A stretch of DNA of 48,114 nt from Acidobacteriaceae bacterium (GTDB taxonomy: Bacteria; Actinomycetota; Actinomycetes; Mycobacteriales; Mycobacteriaceae): assembly GCA_903970215.1 (NCBI GenBank), contig CAJCHX010000161.1, forward strand, positions 1-48,114, in the 5' to 3' direction. The position numbers and the translations under genes were made by a program. The notes beneath the pieces were generated by a model, which saw only the letters and a program-made list of their open reading frames with translations, searched no databases and was not told where the DNA came from. Of the stretch, positions 24,276 to 32,994 are shown one piece after another (position 1 is the stretch's first letter; each line of letters opens with the position of its first letter).

Positions 24276-25412
24276 CTACCGGGCCGGCGGCACGGGTGCG
24301 GCGGACGCTCGCATGGTGTGGAGCCGATCCACCGCCTCGTCGAAACCCGATACCAATTCGGCCATGATCTCCGCGACCGGCCGCACCGAGTTCATCCGCC
24401 CCACGATCTGCCCGACGGGCATCGCGACCACCGACGGGTCGTGCGAGGCGGCGATGCGCGCGTGCGCCTCGCCGACGAGCAGGTTCTGTAGCGGCATCGG
24501 CAGTGGCGCGGGTGCCCCGGGCCGGGCCCAGGCGTCGGTCCACCGGGTGCGCAGCAGTCGTGCCGGTTTGCCGGAGTAGATCCGGGTGCGGACGGTGTCG
24601 GCCGACGTCGCGGCGACGAGCGCGGACTGCATCGTGGCCGAATCGGTCATGGTCTGAAGGTATTCGGTGGTCGTGAGCCAGTACGAGCCCATCCACACGC
24701 CCTGCGCCCCAAGCGCCAGCGCGGCCGCGATCTGGCGGCCGGAGCCGATGCCACCGGCCGCGAGCACCACGGCATCCGATCCGACGGCGTCGACAATCTC
24801 GGGCAGCAGCACCATCGACGCGATCTCGCCGGTGTGCCCGCCCGCCTCGTACCCCTGGGCCACCACGATGTCCACCCCGGCCTCGACATGTGCCCGGGCG
24901 TGCGCGGCGCGCCCCGCCAGAGCCGCGACCTGCACTCCCCGATCGTGCGCTGCCGCGATCACATCGCGGGGCGGCGACCCGAGCGCGTTCGCCACCAACG
25001 AGATCCGGTGGTTCAGGGCGACCTCCACCTGTGCCCGCGCCACCGAGTGCAGCCAGCCGAGGACGCCGGCGCCCCCGTCGGGGTGCGTGTCGAGCTCGGG
25101 GACCCCCAACTCGGCCAGTGTCCGTTCGACGAACGCTCGGTGTTCCTCGGGAATGTAGGTCGACAGGTCTGCTGCCGTGCCCTCGGTGGGCACCTTGTTG
25201 GGCATGACGATGTCCACCCCGTAGGGCCGGCCGTCGGTGTGGGCGTCCATCCAGTGCAGGACACGGTCCAACTCGTCCGCGTCGTTGAACCGCACGCAGC
25301 CGAGGACGCCGAGCCCGCCCGCGCGGGACACCGCCACGGCCACATGCTCCGACGGCGTGAACGCGACGATCGGATATTCGATGCCGAGCCGGTCGCAGAT
25401 CGGGGTGTGCAC
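24276..25412 (-). CDS. Nitronate monooxygenase/2-nitropropane dioxygenase-family flavoprotein
   Basis: This 378-residue FMN-dependent TIM-barrel enzyme has TPICDRLGIEYPIVAF at the N-terminus and VAQGYEAGGHTG, a phosphate-binding region around a conserved His. VVLAAGGIGSGRQIAAALALGAQGVWMG follows. Family members include true nitronate monooxygenases, enoyl-reductase-like enzymes and steroid-cluster members such as Rv3553, but this one is a different subgroup from Rv3553. The GTG start at 25412 has a strong AAGGAGG site. It follows fadD19 by 23 nt. Confidence 0.82.
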   Translation of the reverse strand: MHTPICDRLGIEYPIVAFTPSEHVAVAVSRAGGLGVLGCVRFNDADELDRVLHWMDAHTDGRPYGVDIVMPNKVPTEGTAADLSTYIPEEHRAFVERTLAELGVPELDTHPDGGAGVLGWLHSVARAQVEVALNHRISLVANALGSPPRDVIAAAHDRGVQVAALAGRAAHARAHVEAGVDIVVAQGYEAGGHTGEIASMVLLPEIVDAVGSDAVVLAAGGIGSGRQIAAALALGAQGVWMGSYWLTTTEYLQTMTDSATMQSALVAATSADTVRTRIYSGKPARLLRTRWTDAWARPGAPAPLPMPLQNLLVGEAHARIAASHDPSVVAMPVGQIVGRMNSVRPVAEIMAELVSGFDEAVDRLHTMRASAAPVPPAR

Positions 25413-25435
25413 GTCGACCTCCTTCTGCCCGAGGG

Positions 25436-27067
25436 CTAGTGCGTCGCTGGGATCGCGGTCTCGGGGATCTCGGCGGTGTAGCGGCTCGCCCAGGGGTAGT
25501 CCGGCTTGCCGCTGGGCTGCCTGTGCACCTGATTTACGAGCCACACGCTGCGTGGCACCTTGTACCCCGCGATCTTGGTGCGGGCCTGGCTCAGCACCGC
25601 CGCGATGTCCAGCTCGACCCCCGTACGCGGCTGGATCAGTGCGCCGACCCGTTGCCCTAGGCGATCGTCGGGTACCCCGACGACGAGGACGTCGAACACG
25701 TCGGGATGCGACTTGAGTGCGCCTTCGACCTCCTCCGGGAACACCTTCTCGCCGCCGGTGTTGACGCACCCCGACCCGCGGCCGAGCAGCGTCAGGGATC
25801 CGTCCTCCTCGTACTGCGCGTAGTCGCCCGGGATCACGTACCGCTTGCCGTCGATCTCGACGAAGATCGTGGCGGACTTCGCAGGGTCCTTGTAGTAGCC
25901 GAGGGGCACGTGCCCGGTGCGAGCCATGCGCCCCACCGCGCCCGGCCGGACCGGGACCAGCGCGCCGTCGTCATCGATCAGCGCCGCCTGCGCGCTGGGG
26001 TTGACTCGCGGCCCTTGCGTGTAGTCGACGCCCTTGGTCACGATCCCGATGCCCACGAAGCCGCTCTCGGACGAGCCGATCGCGTCGGTGAGGAACAGGT
26101 TGGGGAACGTCTGCAGGTACTCCTCCTTGAGGGACTGCGAGAACAACGCCGCGTGCGAGGTGAACGAGAGCAACGACGAGGCGTCGTAGTCCCCCGCTCG
26201 ATAGGCGTCCATGAGTGGGCGGGCCATCGCGTCCCCGACCACCGTCAGGATCTGAACCTTGTTGCGCTGCACCGCCTGCCACACCACGTCGGGATCGAAC
26301 TGCGGCACCAGCACCACCGTGCCGCCGCCGAACAGGTTCATCATCGCCGCCCACTGCGCGGCGCCGTGGATGAGCGGTGAGACCGGCAGCGCCACCATGC
26401 CTGGTCCCTGAGAGCCCATCAGCGACGGCTGGAACTCATCGGCCACGTACTCCCCGGTGATGAAGTTGATGCCGCCGCCCAGCGCCCGCCACACGTCCTC
26501 CTGACGCCACATGACGCCCTTCGGACGGCCGGTGGTTCCGCCGGTGTAGAGGATGTACAGGTCGTCTCCGCTGCGCTCGCCGAAGCCGCGACCGGCGGAC
26601 TGCGCGGCCAGTGCCGTCTCGTAATCGGCCGCAATGCCGTCGAGTCGGGTCTTGTGGTTCCCCGCGGCGGGGTCGGCCACGGCGACCAACGTCTTCAGGA
26701 GCGGGGTGTCCGGGAGTACCTCGGCGACCCGGTCCGCGTACCGCGCCTCGAACACCAGCGCCGCGAGGTCTGCGTTGACGAAGATGTGCCGTAGCTCGTC
26801 TGCCACGTACCGGTAGTTGACGTTGATCGGGATCGCGCGCAGCTTATAGGCGGCGAACATCGCCTCGATGGTCTCGATCGAGTTACGGGAGTAGACGCCC
26901 ACATGGTCTCCCGGCCCGATGCCCCGGGCCGCGAGATGGTGCGCCAGCCGGTTCGCGCGCTCGTCCAGGTCGCGATACGTGACCGTGCGGTCTCCGCAGA
27001 TGATCGCGGTGCGATCCGGCATGGCGTCGACGGCGTGCTCGAAAAGGTCGGCAACATTGAAACTCAT
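25436..27067 (-). CDS. fadD19: Steroid C26-acid CoA ligase FadD19
   Basis: This 543-residue ANL-family ligase matches M. tuberculosis FadD19 (Rv3515c, 548 aa), which activates the cholestenoate side chain and is needed for degrading C24-branched sterols in rhodococci. Motif A is YILYTGGTTGRPKGVMWRQED near residue 171. DAIGSSESGFVG, IPGDYAQYEEDG and a C-terminal RQPSGKPDY with the catalytic lysine follow. The minus-strand -10 TAGTTT ends 6 nt before the ATG with no ribosome site, indicating a leaderless message. It is divergent from echA19 around one KstR-like operator, as Rv3515c/Rv3516 are. Confidence 0.93.
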   Translation of the reverse strand: MSFNVADLFEHAVDAMPDRTAIICGDRTVTYRDLDERANRLAHHLAARGIGPGDHVGVYSRNSIETIEAMFAAYKLRAIPINVNYRYVADELRHIFVNADLAALVFEARYADRVAEVLPDTPLLKTLVAVADPAAGNHKTRLDGIAADYETALAAQSAGRGFGERSGDDLYILYTGGTTGRPKGVMWRQEDVWRALGGGINFITGEYVADEFQPSLMGSQGPGMVALPVSPLIHGAAQWAAMMNLFGGGTVVLVPQFDPDVVWQAVQRNKVQILTVVGDAMARPLMDAYRAGDYDASSLLSFTSHAALFSQSLKEEYLQTFPNLFLTDAIGSSESGFVGIGIVTKGVDYTQGPRVNPSAQAALIDDDGALVPVRPGAVGRMARTGHVPLGYYKDPAKSATIFVEIDGKRYVIPGDYAQYEEDGSLTLLGRGSGCVNTGGEKVFPEEVEGALKSHPDVFDVLVVGVPDDRLGQRVGALIQPRTGVELDIAAVLSQARTKIAGYKVPRSVWLVNQVHRQPSGKPDYPWASRYTAEIPETAIPATH

Positions 27068-27077
27068 AATCCAAAAC

Positions 27078-27091
27078 TAGAACATGTTACT
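27078..27091. promoter_or_regulatory. KstR-like operator shared by fadD19 and echA19
   Basis: TAGAACATGTTACT has the AAC-N2-GTT core and differs from the KstR box at the last base. It overlaps the -10 elements on both sides: TAGTTT (minus, 27074-27079) and TACTGT (plus, 27088-27093). Confidence 0.8.
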
Positions 27092-27098
27092 GTTCTGT

Positions 27099-27935
27099 GT
27101 GGCGGTTTCCAGAACTCCCCCGAATCCCGGTCCCGGGCACGCTTGCATCGATCAGCCGCACGCGCTCGTCGAGCGGCGTGGGCACACCCTGATCGTGACG
27201 ATGAACCGCCCGCACGCGCGCAACGCGCTGACGGGCGAGATGCTGTCCCTGATGGTCGCGGCGTGGGACCGCGTGGACGACGATCCCGAGATCCGCAGTG
27301 CCGTTCTCACCGGGTCGGGCGGCGCCTTCTGCGCCGGCGCCGACCTCAAGGCGATGGCCCGTAGTGACCCGGGCGCGGCGATGTCGGGTGGCGGATGGGA
27401 TCCGGCCTGCATACCGGGCCTGCTCAAGGGGCGTCGGTTGACCAAGCCGCTGATCGCCGCCGTCGAAGGAGCTGCGATCGCAGGCGGTACCGAGATCCTT
27501 CAGGGGACCGACATCCGCGTCGCGGGCGAGAGCGCGCGGTTCGGCGTCTCGGAGGCACGCTGGAGCCTGTACCCGATGGGCGGGTCGGCCGTGCGGCTGC
27601 CCCGGCAGATTCCGTACACCGTCGCTGCCGAACTGCTGCTGACCGGCCGGCACATGAGCGCCGCCGAGGCCCAGCAGATCGGCCTGATCGGTCACGTGGT
27701 GCCCGACGGGACCGCCCTCGAGAAGGCGTTGGAGCTGGCCGAACTGATCAACGCGAACGGTCCGCTCGCAGTCGCGGCCATCCTTCGCACCATGCGCGAG
27801 ACGGAGGGCATGGCCGAGGACGAGGCGTTCGTCATCGACGCCAGGCTGGGGCTCGAGGTGTTCCGTAGCGGCGACGCCAAGGAGGGCCCGCGCGCCTTCG
27901 CGGAGAAGCGCGCGCCGCGCTTCGAGGGGCGTTAG
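27099..27935 (+). CDS. echA19: Enoyl-CoA hydratase EchA19
   Basis: The 278-residue crotonase-fold hydratase matches M. tuberculosis EchA19 (Rv3516) almost throughout: [71 protein letters not shown] and a conserved [13 protein letters not shown] end. EchA19 hydrates an unsaturated steroid side-chain CoA ester. GTG at 27099 is preferred because TACTGT ends 5 nt upstream. The ATG at 27084 lies inside the operator. Even this start gives about 15 more residues than the M. tuberculosis protein. Confidence 0.92.
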   Translation: MAVSRTPPNPGPGHACIDQPHALVERRGHTLIVTMNRPHARNALTGEMLSLMVAAWDRVDDDPEIRSAVLTGSGGAFCAGADLKAMARSDPGAAMSGGGWDPACIPGLLKGRRLTKPLIAAVEGAAIAGGTEILQGTDIRVAGESARFGVSEARWSLYPMGGSAVRLPRQIPYTVAAELLLTGRHMSAAEAQQIGLIGHVVPDGTALEKALELAELINANGPLAVAAILRTMRETEGMAEDEAFVIDARLGLEVFRSGDAKEGPRAFAEKRAPRFEGR

Positions 27936-27942
27936 TCGGCCG

Positions 27943-28033
27943 GCCTGCGGTCGGGCGGAGCCTGCGCTCTGGCTGAGCCTGCGGTCGGGCGGAGCCTGCG
28001 CTTTGGCTGAGCCTGCGGTCGGGCGGAGCCTGG
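27943..28033. repeat. 34-bp tandem repeat, about 2.7 copies
   Basis: Units starting GCCTGCGGTCGGGCGGAGCC begin at 27943, 27977 and 28011. The first two are 34 bp long and differ at one base; the third is cut after 23 bp. The array lies between the convergent echA19 and FadD8-like genes. As 34 is not a multiple of three, copy number shifts any reading frame passing through it. Confidence 0.92.
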
Positions 28034-28036
28034 CAG

Positions 28037-29621
28037 TCAGGTGTACCGCGCGCAGCGCCTTCTTGTCCGGCTTGCCCAGTGGGCTGACGGGGATGGCATC
28101 CACGAAGTCGACCGACTTCGGCGCGTACACCGAGCCCTTGCGGTCCCGGACCAGCGTCATCAGCTCGGTGGCGTCGGCGGATCGGCCGTCCCGCAGTACC
28201 ACGACGGCCTTGACGGCCTCGCCCCAGCGCTCGTCCGGAACCCCGATCACGGCCGCTGCGGCCACCGCTGGATGCGCGGACAGCACGTCCTCGACCTCGC
28301 GCGGGTAGACGTTGAACCCGCCCGTGACCACCATGTCCTTCTTCCGGTCCACGATGTACAGGTACCCCTCGTCGTCGAACCGCCCGACGTCGCCGGTGTG
28401 CAGCCATCCGCCCCGCAGCGCCTCGGCCGTCTGCTCGGGCTTGTTCAAATAACCCTGCATGACCAGCGAGCCCCGGACGCAGATCTCCCCCGGTTCGCCC
28501 TTCGGGACCGGGGTGGCGTCGTCATCGAGCAGCGCCACGTGTAGCCACGGGACGGGGCGCCCGCAGCTGGTCAGCCGCTCCGGGCGGCTCAGGTCGTGAT
28601 CGCCTTTCCGCAGCACGGAGATCGTCATCGGGCACTCGGCCTGGCCGTAGAACTGGAAGAAGATCGGGCCGAAGCGCTCGATCGCCTCTGCGAGCCGGGT
28701 CGGCGAGATCGCCGCCGCGCCGTAGTACACCGTCTGCAGGCTGGAGAGGTCGTAATCGTCGCGGCGCGGGTGGTCGAGCAGGGCGTACAGCATGGTCGGC
28801 ACGAGCATCGTCGCCGTGATCCGATACCGCTCGATCGCTTCGAGCACCCGCTCCGGATGGAAGCGCGGAAGCACCACCATGCACCCGCCCTGCATGCTGA
28901 TCGGGTTCCAGAACGCCCCACCGGCGTGGCTGAGTGGGGCGCACGCGAGGAACCGAGTGTCGGCGGGCCACTCCCATTCGGTCCGCTGGATCCGTAGCAG
29001 CGCGGAACTTCCCTGGTAACCGAGCATCACGCCCTTGGACTTGCCGGTGGTGCCGCCCGTGTACGCCAGGCTCAGCGTGGCATCCGGCCCGATGACGGGG
29101 GCTGTGAGCGGCTCCGGCGCGTACGCGGCGGCCTCCGCGACCAGGTCGACGCCGGTGCCGGTGGGGCCGAAGGCCAGCAGGTTCGTCAACCCAGGCACCC
29201 GCGCCCCGAGGTCGGCGGCCCGCTGCTCGTATGTGTCCGGGTCGTAGATCAGGGTGTCGATGCCGGCATCCTCGAGGACGTACACGTGGTCGTCGAGCGA
29301 ACTCATCGGGTGCAGTGCGGCGAACCGGACGCCGGTGACCAGATTCGCACCCTGCGCGAACAGCACTTCCGGGCGGTTGGCAGACAGGATCGCGACGTGG
29401 CTGCCCACGCCCAGGCCGTGTCCGCGGTACGCCTGCGCGTAGCGGCTGATCGCGTCGCGCATCTGCGCGTACGTCAGTTCGCCTTGTCCGCCGTCGATGT
29501 AGACGGCCGTCCGAGCGGCGTAGGTCTCCAGCGACTGGATCATGATCTCCACCGGGAGCGGGTCGCGATGCAGTGCTGAGGCGTCGTGGAGGGCAGGGCT
29601 CGCGGTGGGCGCTGCGGGCAT
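28037..29621 (-). CDS. FadD8-like acyl-CoA synthetase with displaced stop codon
   Basis: Residues 1 to about 525 match M. tuberculosis FadD8 (Rv0551c): HVAILSANRPEVL, LAYTGGTTGKSKGVMLGYQG (motif A), CAPLSHAGGAF, TMLVPTMLYALLDHP, QFYGQAECPMTIS, LHTGDVGRFDDEG and a C-terminal SPLGKPDKKALRA. Relatives end soon after this point as (A/L)RARFW. Here the literal frame has no stop, and it runs on through the 34-bp repeats and antisense to echA19 to a stop at 27087, giving 844 residues. Restoring two bases in the CGCGCG run before 28050 would give ALRARYT and the TGA at 28037-28039. The coordinates given are the frameshift-corrected extent. Confidence 0.75.
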
Positions 29622-29703
29622 GGGGTCGCCTTTCGACGAGGAATCGATGCCGTCGACGATAGGCGATCAGAGCCGATGAAAATGGCTTCTTGCGGCGAAA
29701 AAC

Positions 29704-29717
29704 AAGAACGTGTTTCA
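29704..29717. promoter_or_regulatory. KstR-like operator before the DUF35-ltp4-ltp3 operon
   Basis: AAGAACGTGTTTCA has the AAC-N2-GTT core and the terminal A of the KstR box, but the first base is A instead of T. It lies between the divergent FadD8-like and DUF35 genes, 9 bp before the GTG at 29727. Confidence 0.72.
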
Positions 29718-29726
29718 CTTGCTGGT

Positions 29727-30692
29727 GTGACCGCACCGCTCGCGACGCTCGCTGCGCCGCTCGACATCGGATTCGACTACACCAGGTCCCTCGGCCCGGT
29801 ACTGGGGACGTTCATGGCGGCGCTCGCCGAGCGGCGCGTGGTCGGGGTACGCGGCAGTGACGGCCGCGTGCACGTACCCCCGCCCGAGTTCGATCCGGTG
29901 ACGTGCGATCCGCTCCGCGAGCTGGTCGAGGTCGCCGACTGCGGCACCGTCGTGAGTTGGTCCTGGTGTGGCGCCCCCGTCGAGGGACAGCCGCTGGACC
30001 GTCCGTTCGCATGGGCGCTGATTCGGCTCGACGGTGCCGATACGCCGCTGCTGCACGCGGTCGATGCGCACCGCGACGCGATGCACACCGGCATGCGGGT
30101 GACCGCCCGGTGGGTGGACTCGCCGGTCGGGGCGATCACCGACATCGCCTGCTTCACGCCCGATCCCGCAGCGGCTCCCCACCGCCCCGACGCCGGGGTA
30201 CCGCTGCCCGAGCCGATCGACATGGTGACGTGTCCGGTCACCGTGCACCTGACGCACACGGCGTCGCACGAGGAGAGCCGCTACCTGCGGGCCCTCGCCG
30301 AAGGGCGACTGATCGGCCAGCGCTGTCCGGTGTGCGAGCAGGTGTACGTGCCGCCGCGCAGTTCGTGCCCCACGGACGGCGTGCCCACCACGACCGAGGT
30401 CGAGTTGCCCGACACCGGAATCGTGACGACCTTCTGCATCGTCAACGTGCCGTTCCTGGGCCAGCGGATCCCTCCCCCGTACGTGGCCGCCTACATTCTG
30501 GTGGACGGCGCCGACATCCCGTTCCTGCACCTCGTCCTCGGTTGCGACGCCGCCGAGGTACGCATGGGCATGCGCGTCCGGGCGGTCTGGCGGCCACGCG
30601 AGGAATGGGGAGCCACACCCGGCAACATCAGCCACTTCGCGCCGACCGGCGCACCCGATGCGCCGTACGAGACGTTCCAGAGGCACCTGTGA
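29727..30692 (+). CDS. Double DUF35 (rubredoxin-like zinc/OB) protein, Rv3521-like
   Basis: The 321-residue product has two DUF35 units. The second carries the zinc ribbon CPVCEQVYVPPRSSCPTDG at about residues 208-226, then an OB fold (TTFCIVNVPFLGQRIPPPYVAAYIL). The first has lost its zinc cysteines. DUF35 proteins partner thiolase-like enzymes; in M. tuberculosis Rv3521 precedes ltp4 and ltp3. The related ChsH2 DUF35 domain docks on Ltp2 for retro-aldol cleavage. This protein probably forms a similar complex with the next two gene products. The GTG at 29727 lacks a ribosome site and may be leaderless. Confidence 0.85.
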   Translation: MTAPLATLAAPLDIGFDYTRSLGPVLGTFMAALAERRVVGVRGSDGRVHVPPPEFDPVTCDPLRELVEVADCGTVVSWSWCGAPVEGQPLDRPFAWALIRLDGADTPLLHAVDAHRDAMHTGMRVTARWVDSPVGAITDIACFTPDPAAAPHRPDAGVPLPEPIDMVTCPVTVHLTHTASHEESRYLRALAEGRLIGQRCPVCEQVYVPPRSSCPTDGVPTTTEVELPDTGIVTTFCIVNVPFLGQRIPPPYVAAYILVDGADIPFLHLVLGCDAAEVRMGMRVRAVWRPREEWGATPGNISHFAPTGAPDAPYETFQRHL

Positions 30693-31747
30693 GTACGGGC
30701 AGCGCGCCCGGGTCGGGTGTGGCGGTCGTGGCGTTCGCCCAGTCGCCCAACGTCCGGGTCGCGGACACCACCACCAACGGCATCGAGATGCTGGTCCCGC
30801 TGTTCCAGGAGGTGTATGCGGCCACGTCGCTGACCAAGGCGGATATCGGGTTCTGGTGCTCCGGGTCGTCCGACTACCTGGCCGGCCGGGCGTTCTCGTT
30901 CATCGCGGCCGTGGACGCCATCGGCGCGATACCGCCGATCAACGAGTCGCACGTCGAGATGGACGCTGCGTGGGCGCTGTATGAGGCCTGGATCAAGATC
31001 CTGACCGGTCAGGTCGAGACGGCGCTCGTGTACGGGTTCGGAAAGTCGTCCGCCGGTCAGTTGCGGCGCGTGCTGGCGTTACAACTGGATCCGTACACCG
31101 CGGCACCGTTGTGGCCCGATGCCGTCAGCGTGGCGGGCCTCCAGGCACGATCGGGCCTCGATGCCGGCCGGTGGACCGAGCGGCAGATGGCGGAGGTGGC
31201 TGCGCGGAACGCGGACAACGGGTCGAGTGCTTCGGTGGAGGCGCTTCTGGCCGAGCCTCTGGTGTCGGATCCGTTGCGCGCCCACGACATCGCGCCGATC
31301 ACCGACGGCGCATCCGTGATCGTGCTCGCGGCCGCCGACCGGGCCCGCGACATCGCGGATCGTCCCGCATGGATCGGTGGCATCGAGCACCGCATCGAGT
31401 CGGGTGCGTTCGGCACCCGCGACCTCACCCGGTCGGCCTCCACCGAGGCCGCCGGTCGCGCGCTGGGCCTGGGCGCGCCGGATTCGGTCCAGGTGGCGGA
31501 GCTCCATGCGCCGTTCACCCATCAGGAGCTGATCCTCCGGCAGGCGCTGGGGCTGGGCTCACAGGTGCGCATCAACCCGTCGGGCGGAGCGCTGGCGGGC
31601 AACCCGATGTTCGCCGCGGGACTGAACCGGATCGGCGAGGCGGCGAGGCGGATATTCACCGGCGAGGCCGACCGGGTGCTCGCACACGCGACGAGCGGCC
31701 CCGCGCTGCAACAGAACCTGGTGGCCGTGTTGGAGGGGGAATCGTGA
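30689..31747 (+). CDS. ltp4: Thiolase-fold lipid-transfer-like protein Ltp4
   Basis: The 352-residue thiolase-superfamily protein corresponds by order and length to M. tuberculosis Ltp4 (Rv3522). FWCSGSSDYLAGRAFSF is in the N-terminal half, and VYGFGKSSAG and INPSGGALAGNPMFAAG are in the C-terminal half. The canonical thiolase nucleophilic Cys region is not evident, as is common in SCP2-thiolase-like aldolases and partner subunits. Its GTG start overlaps the DUF35 stop (GTGA), and its own stop overlaps the first of three coupled start codons leading to ltp3. Confidence 0.8.
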   Translation: MSTGSAPGSGVAVVAFAQSPNVRVADTTTNGIEMLVPLFQEVYAATSLTKADIGFWCSGSSDYLAGRAFSFIAAVDAIGAIPPINESHVEMDAAWALYEAWIKILTGQVETALVYGFGKSSAGQLRRVLALQLDPYTAAPLWPDAVSVAGLQARSGLDAGRWTERQMAEVAARNADNGSSASVEALLAEPLVSDPLRAHDIAPITDGASVIVLAAADRARDIADRPAWIGGIEHRIESGAFGTRDLTRSASTEAAGRALGLGAPDSVQVAELHAPFTHQELILRQALGLGSQVRINPSGGALAGNPMFAAGLNRIGEAARRIFTGEADRVLAHATSGPALQQNLVAVLEGES

Positions 31748-31817
31748 ACCCGGGCGGAGCGACCGTCATGAACTCGAGCGGAGCGACCACATGAGCCTGA
31801 GTGGAGCGAGGACATGA
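31744..31817 (+). promoter_or_regulatory. Periodic mini-ORF relay between ltp4 and ltp3
   Basis: Starts lie at 31744 (GTGA, overlapping the ltp4 stop), 31768 (ATGA), 31791 (ATGA) and 31814 (ATGA, the ltp3 start), spaced 24, 23 and 23 nt. Each interval carries GGAGCGA. Two reading frames of eight codons (MNSSGATT and MSLSGART) each end in a TGA that overlaps the next ATG. The layout suits serial termination-reinitiation from ltp4 to ltp3. Confidence 0.6.
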
Positions 31818-32977
31818 ACAGAGTGTTGGCGGGGGTTCTGGGTACGGGACAGACGCATCACCGCAGTAAGCGGCACGACGTATCGATGGCGGGGATGATC
31901 CGCGAGGCGGTGGACCGGGCATTGGCCGATGCCGGCGTCGCGCTCGCGGATATCGACGCGGTGGTCGTGGGCAAGGCGCCCGACCTGTTCGAGGGCGTGA
32001 TGATGCCCGAACTGTTCCTCGCCGATGCCCTGGGTGCGGTGGGCAAGCCGCTGCTGCGCGTACACACCGCAGGATCGGTGGGTGGGTCGACGGCGATCGT
32101 CGCTGCTTCGTTGGTGCAGGCGGGCGTGCATCGCCGGGTCTTGACGGTGGCGTGGGAGAAGCAGTCCGAGTCGAATGCGATGTGGGCGCTGTCGATCGGG
32201 ATCCCGTTCACGGTCCCCGTCGGGGCCGGTGCGGGTGGTTACTTCGCGCCGCACGTGCGGTCGTACATCCGCCGGTCGGGCGCCCCTGAGCACATCGGGG
32301 CGATGGTCGCCGTCAAGGACCGCCGCAACGGCGCCCGTAACCCGTATGCCCACCTGCGACAGCCCGACATCACGCTCGAATCGGTGCAGGCGTCGCCGAT
32401 GTTGTGGGACCCGATCCGCTTCGACGAGACCTGCCCCTCCTCGGACGGGGCTTGTGCGATGGTGATCGGCGACGAGGCGGCAGGCGACGCGGCGCCCGGA
32501 GCGGTGGGCTGGATCCACGCGACCGCGATGCGCACCGAGCCGACGACGTTCGCGGGCCGGGACCACGTCAGCCCCCGCGCCGGCCGGGATGCGGCAGCGG
32601 CGCTGTGGCGCGCGGCGGGAATCACCAGCCCTGTCGACGAGGTCGATGCCGCCGAGATCTACGTGCCGTTCTCGTGGTTCGAGCCGATGTGGCTCGAGAA
32701 CCTCAGATTCGCCGGCCCTGGAGAGGGGTGGAAGCTCACGGAGGCGGGCGAGACGGCGCTCACCGGCCGGATCCCGGTGAACCCCTCCGGCGGGGTGCTG
32801 TCGTCGAACCCGATCGGCGCGTCCGGCATGCTGCGCTTCGCCGAAGCCGCGAAACAGGTGATGGGCCGGGCAGCAGAATGCCAGGTCGACGGCGCCCGCA
32901 CCGCACTCGGCCACGCGTACGGCGGTGGCTCGCAGTACTTCTCGATGTGGTTGGTCTCATCCGGCAAACCGGCCTGA
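31814..32977 (+). CDS. ltp3: Thiolase-fold lipid-transfer-like protein Ltp3
   Basis: The 387-residue product matches M. tuberculosis Ltp3 (Rv3523) strongly. VLGTGQT, DIDAVVVGKAPD, FEGVMMPELF, RVHTAGSVGGST, WEKQSESNAMWALSI and GGYFAPHVR are in the first half. PSSDGACAMVIGDEAA, AEIYVPFSWFEPMWLENL, IPVNPSGGVLSSNPIGASG and GHAYGGGSQYFSMW are in the second. The N-terminal His-Thr-Ala-Gly segment replaces the nucleophilic Cys of true thiolases, so the chemistry may be a retro-aldol or acyl-binding step in sterol side-chain cleavage. A GGAG site lies in the preceding relay. Confidence 0.88.
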   Translation: MNRVLAGVLGTGQTHHRSKRHDVSMAGMIREAVDRALADAGVALADIDAVVVGKAPDLFEGVMMPELFLADALGAVGKPLLRVHTAGSVGGSTAIVAASLVQAGVHRRVLTVAWEKQSESNAMWALSIGIPFTVPVGAGAGGYFAPHVRSYIRRSGAPEHIGAMVAVKDRRNGARNPYAHLRQPDITLESVQASPMLWDPIRFDETCPSSDGACAMVIGDEAAGDAAPGAVGWIHATAMRTEPTTFAGRDHVSPRAGRDAAAALWRAAGITSPVDEVDAAEIYVPFSWFEPMWLENLRFAGPGEGWKLTEAGETALTGRIPVNPSGGVLSSNPIGASGMLRFAEAAKQVMGRAAECQVDGARTALGHAYGGGSQYFSMWLVSSGKPA

Positions 32978-32994
32978 CGGACTAGTCTGGACCG

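Noticed and set aside
27084-27086. ATG as start of echA19
   Set aside because: It lies in the core of the KstR-like operator and adds residues absent from the family; the GTG at 27099 fits the -10 spacing.
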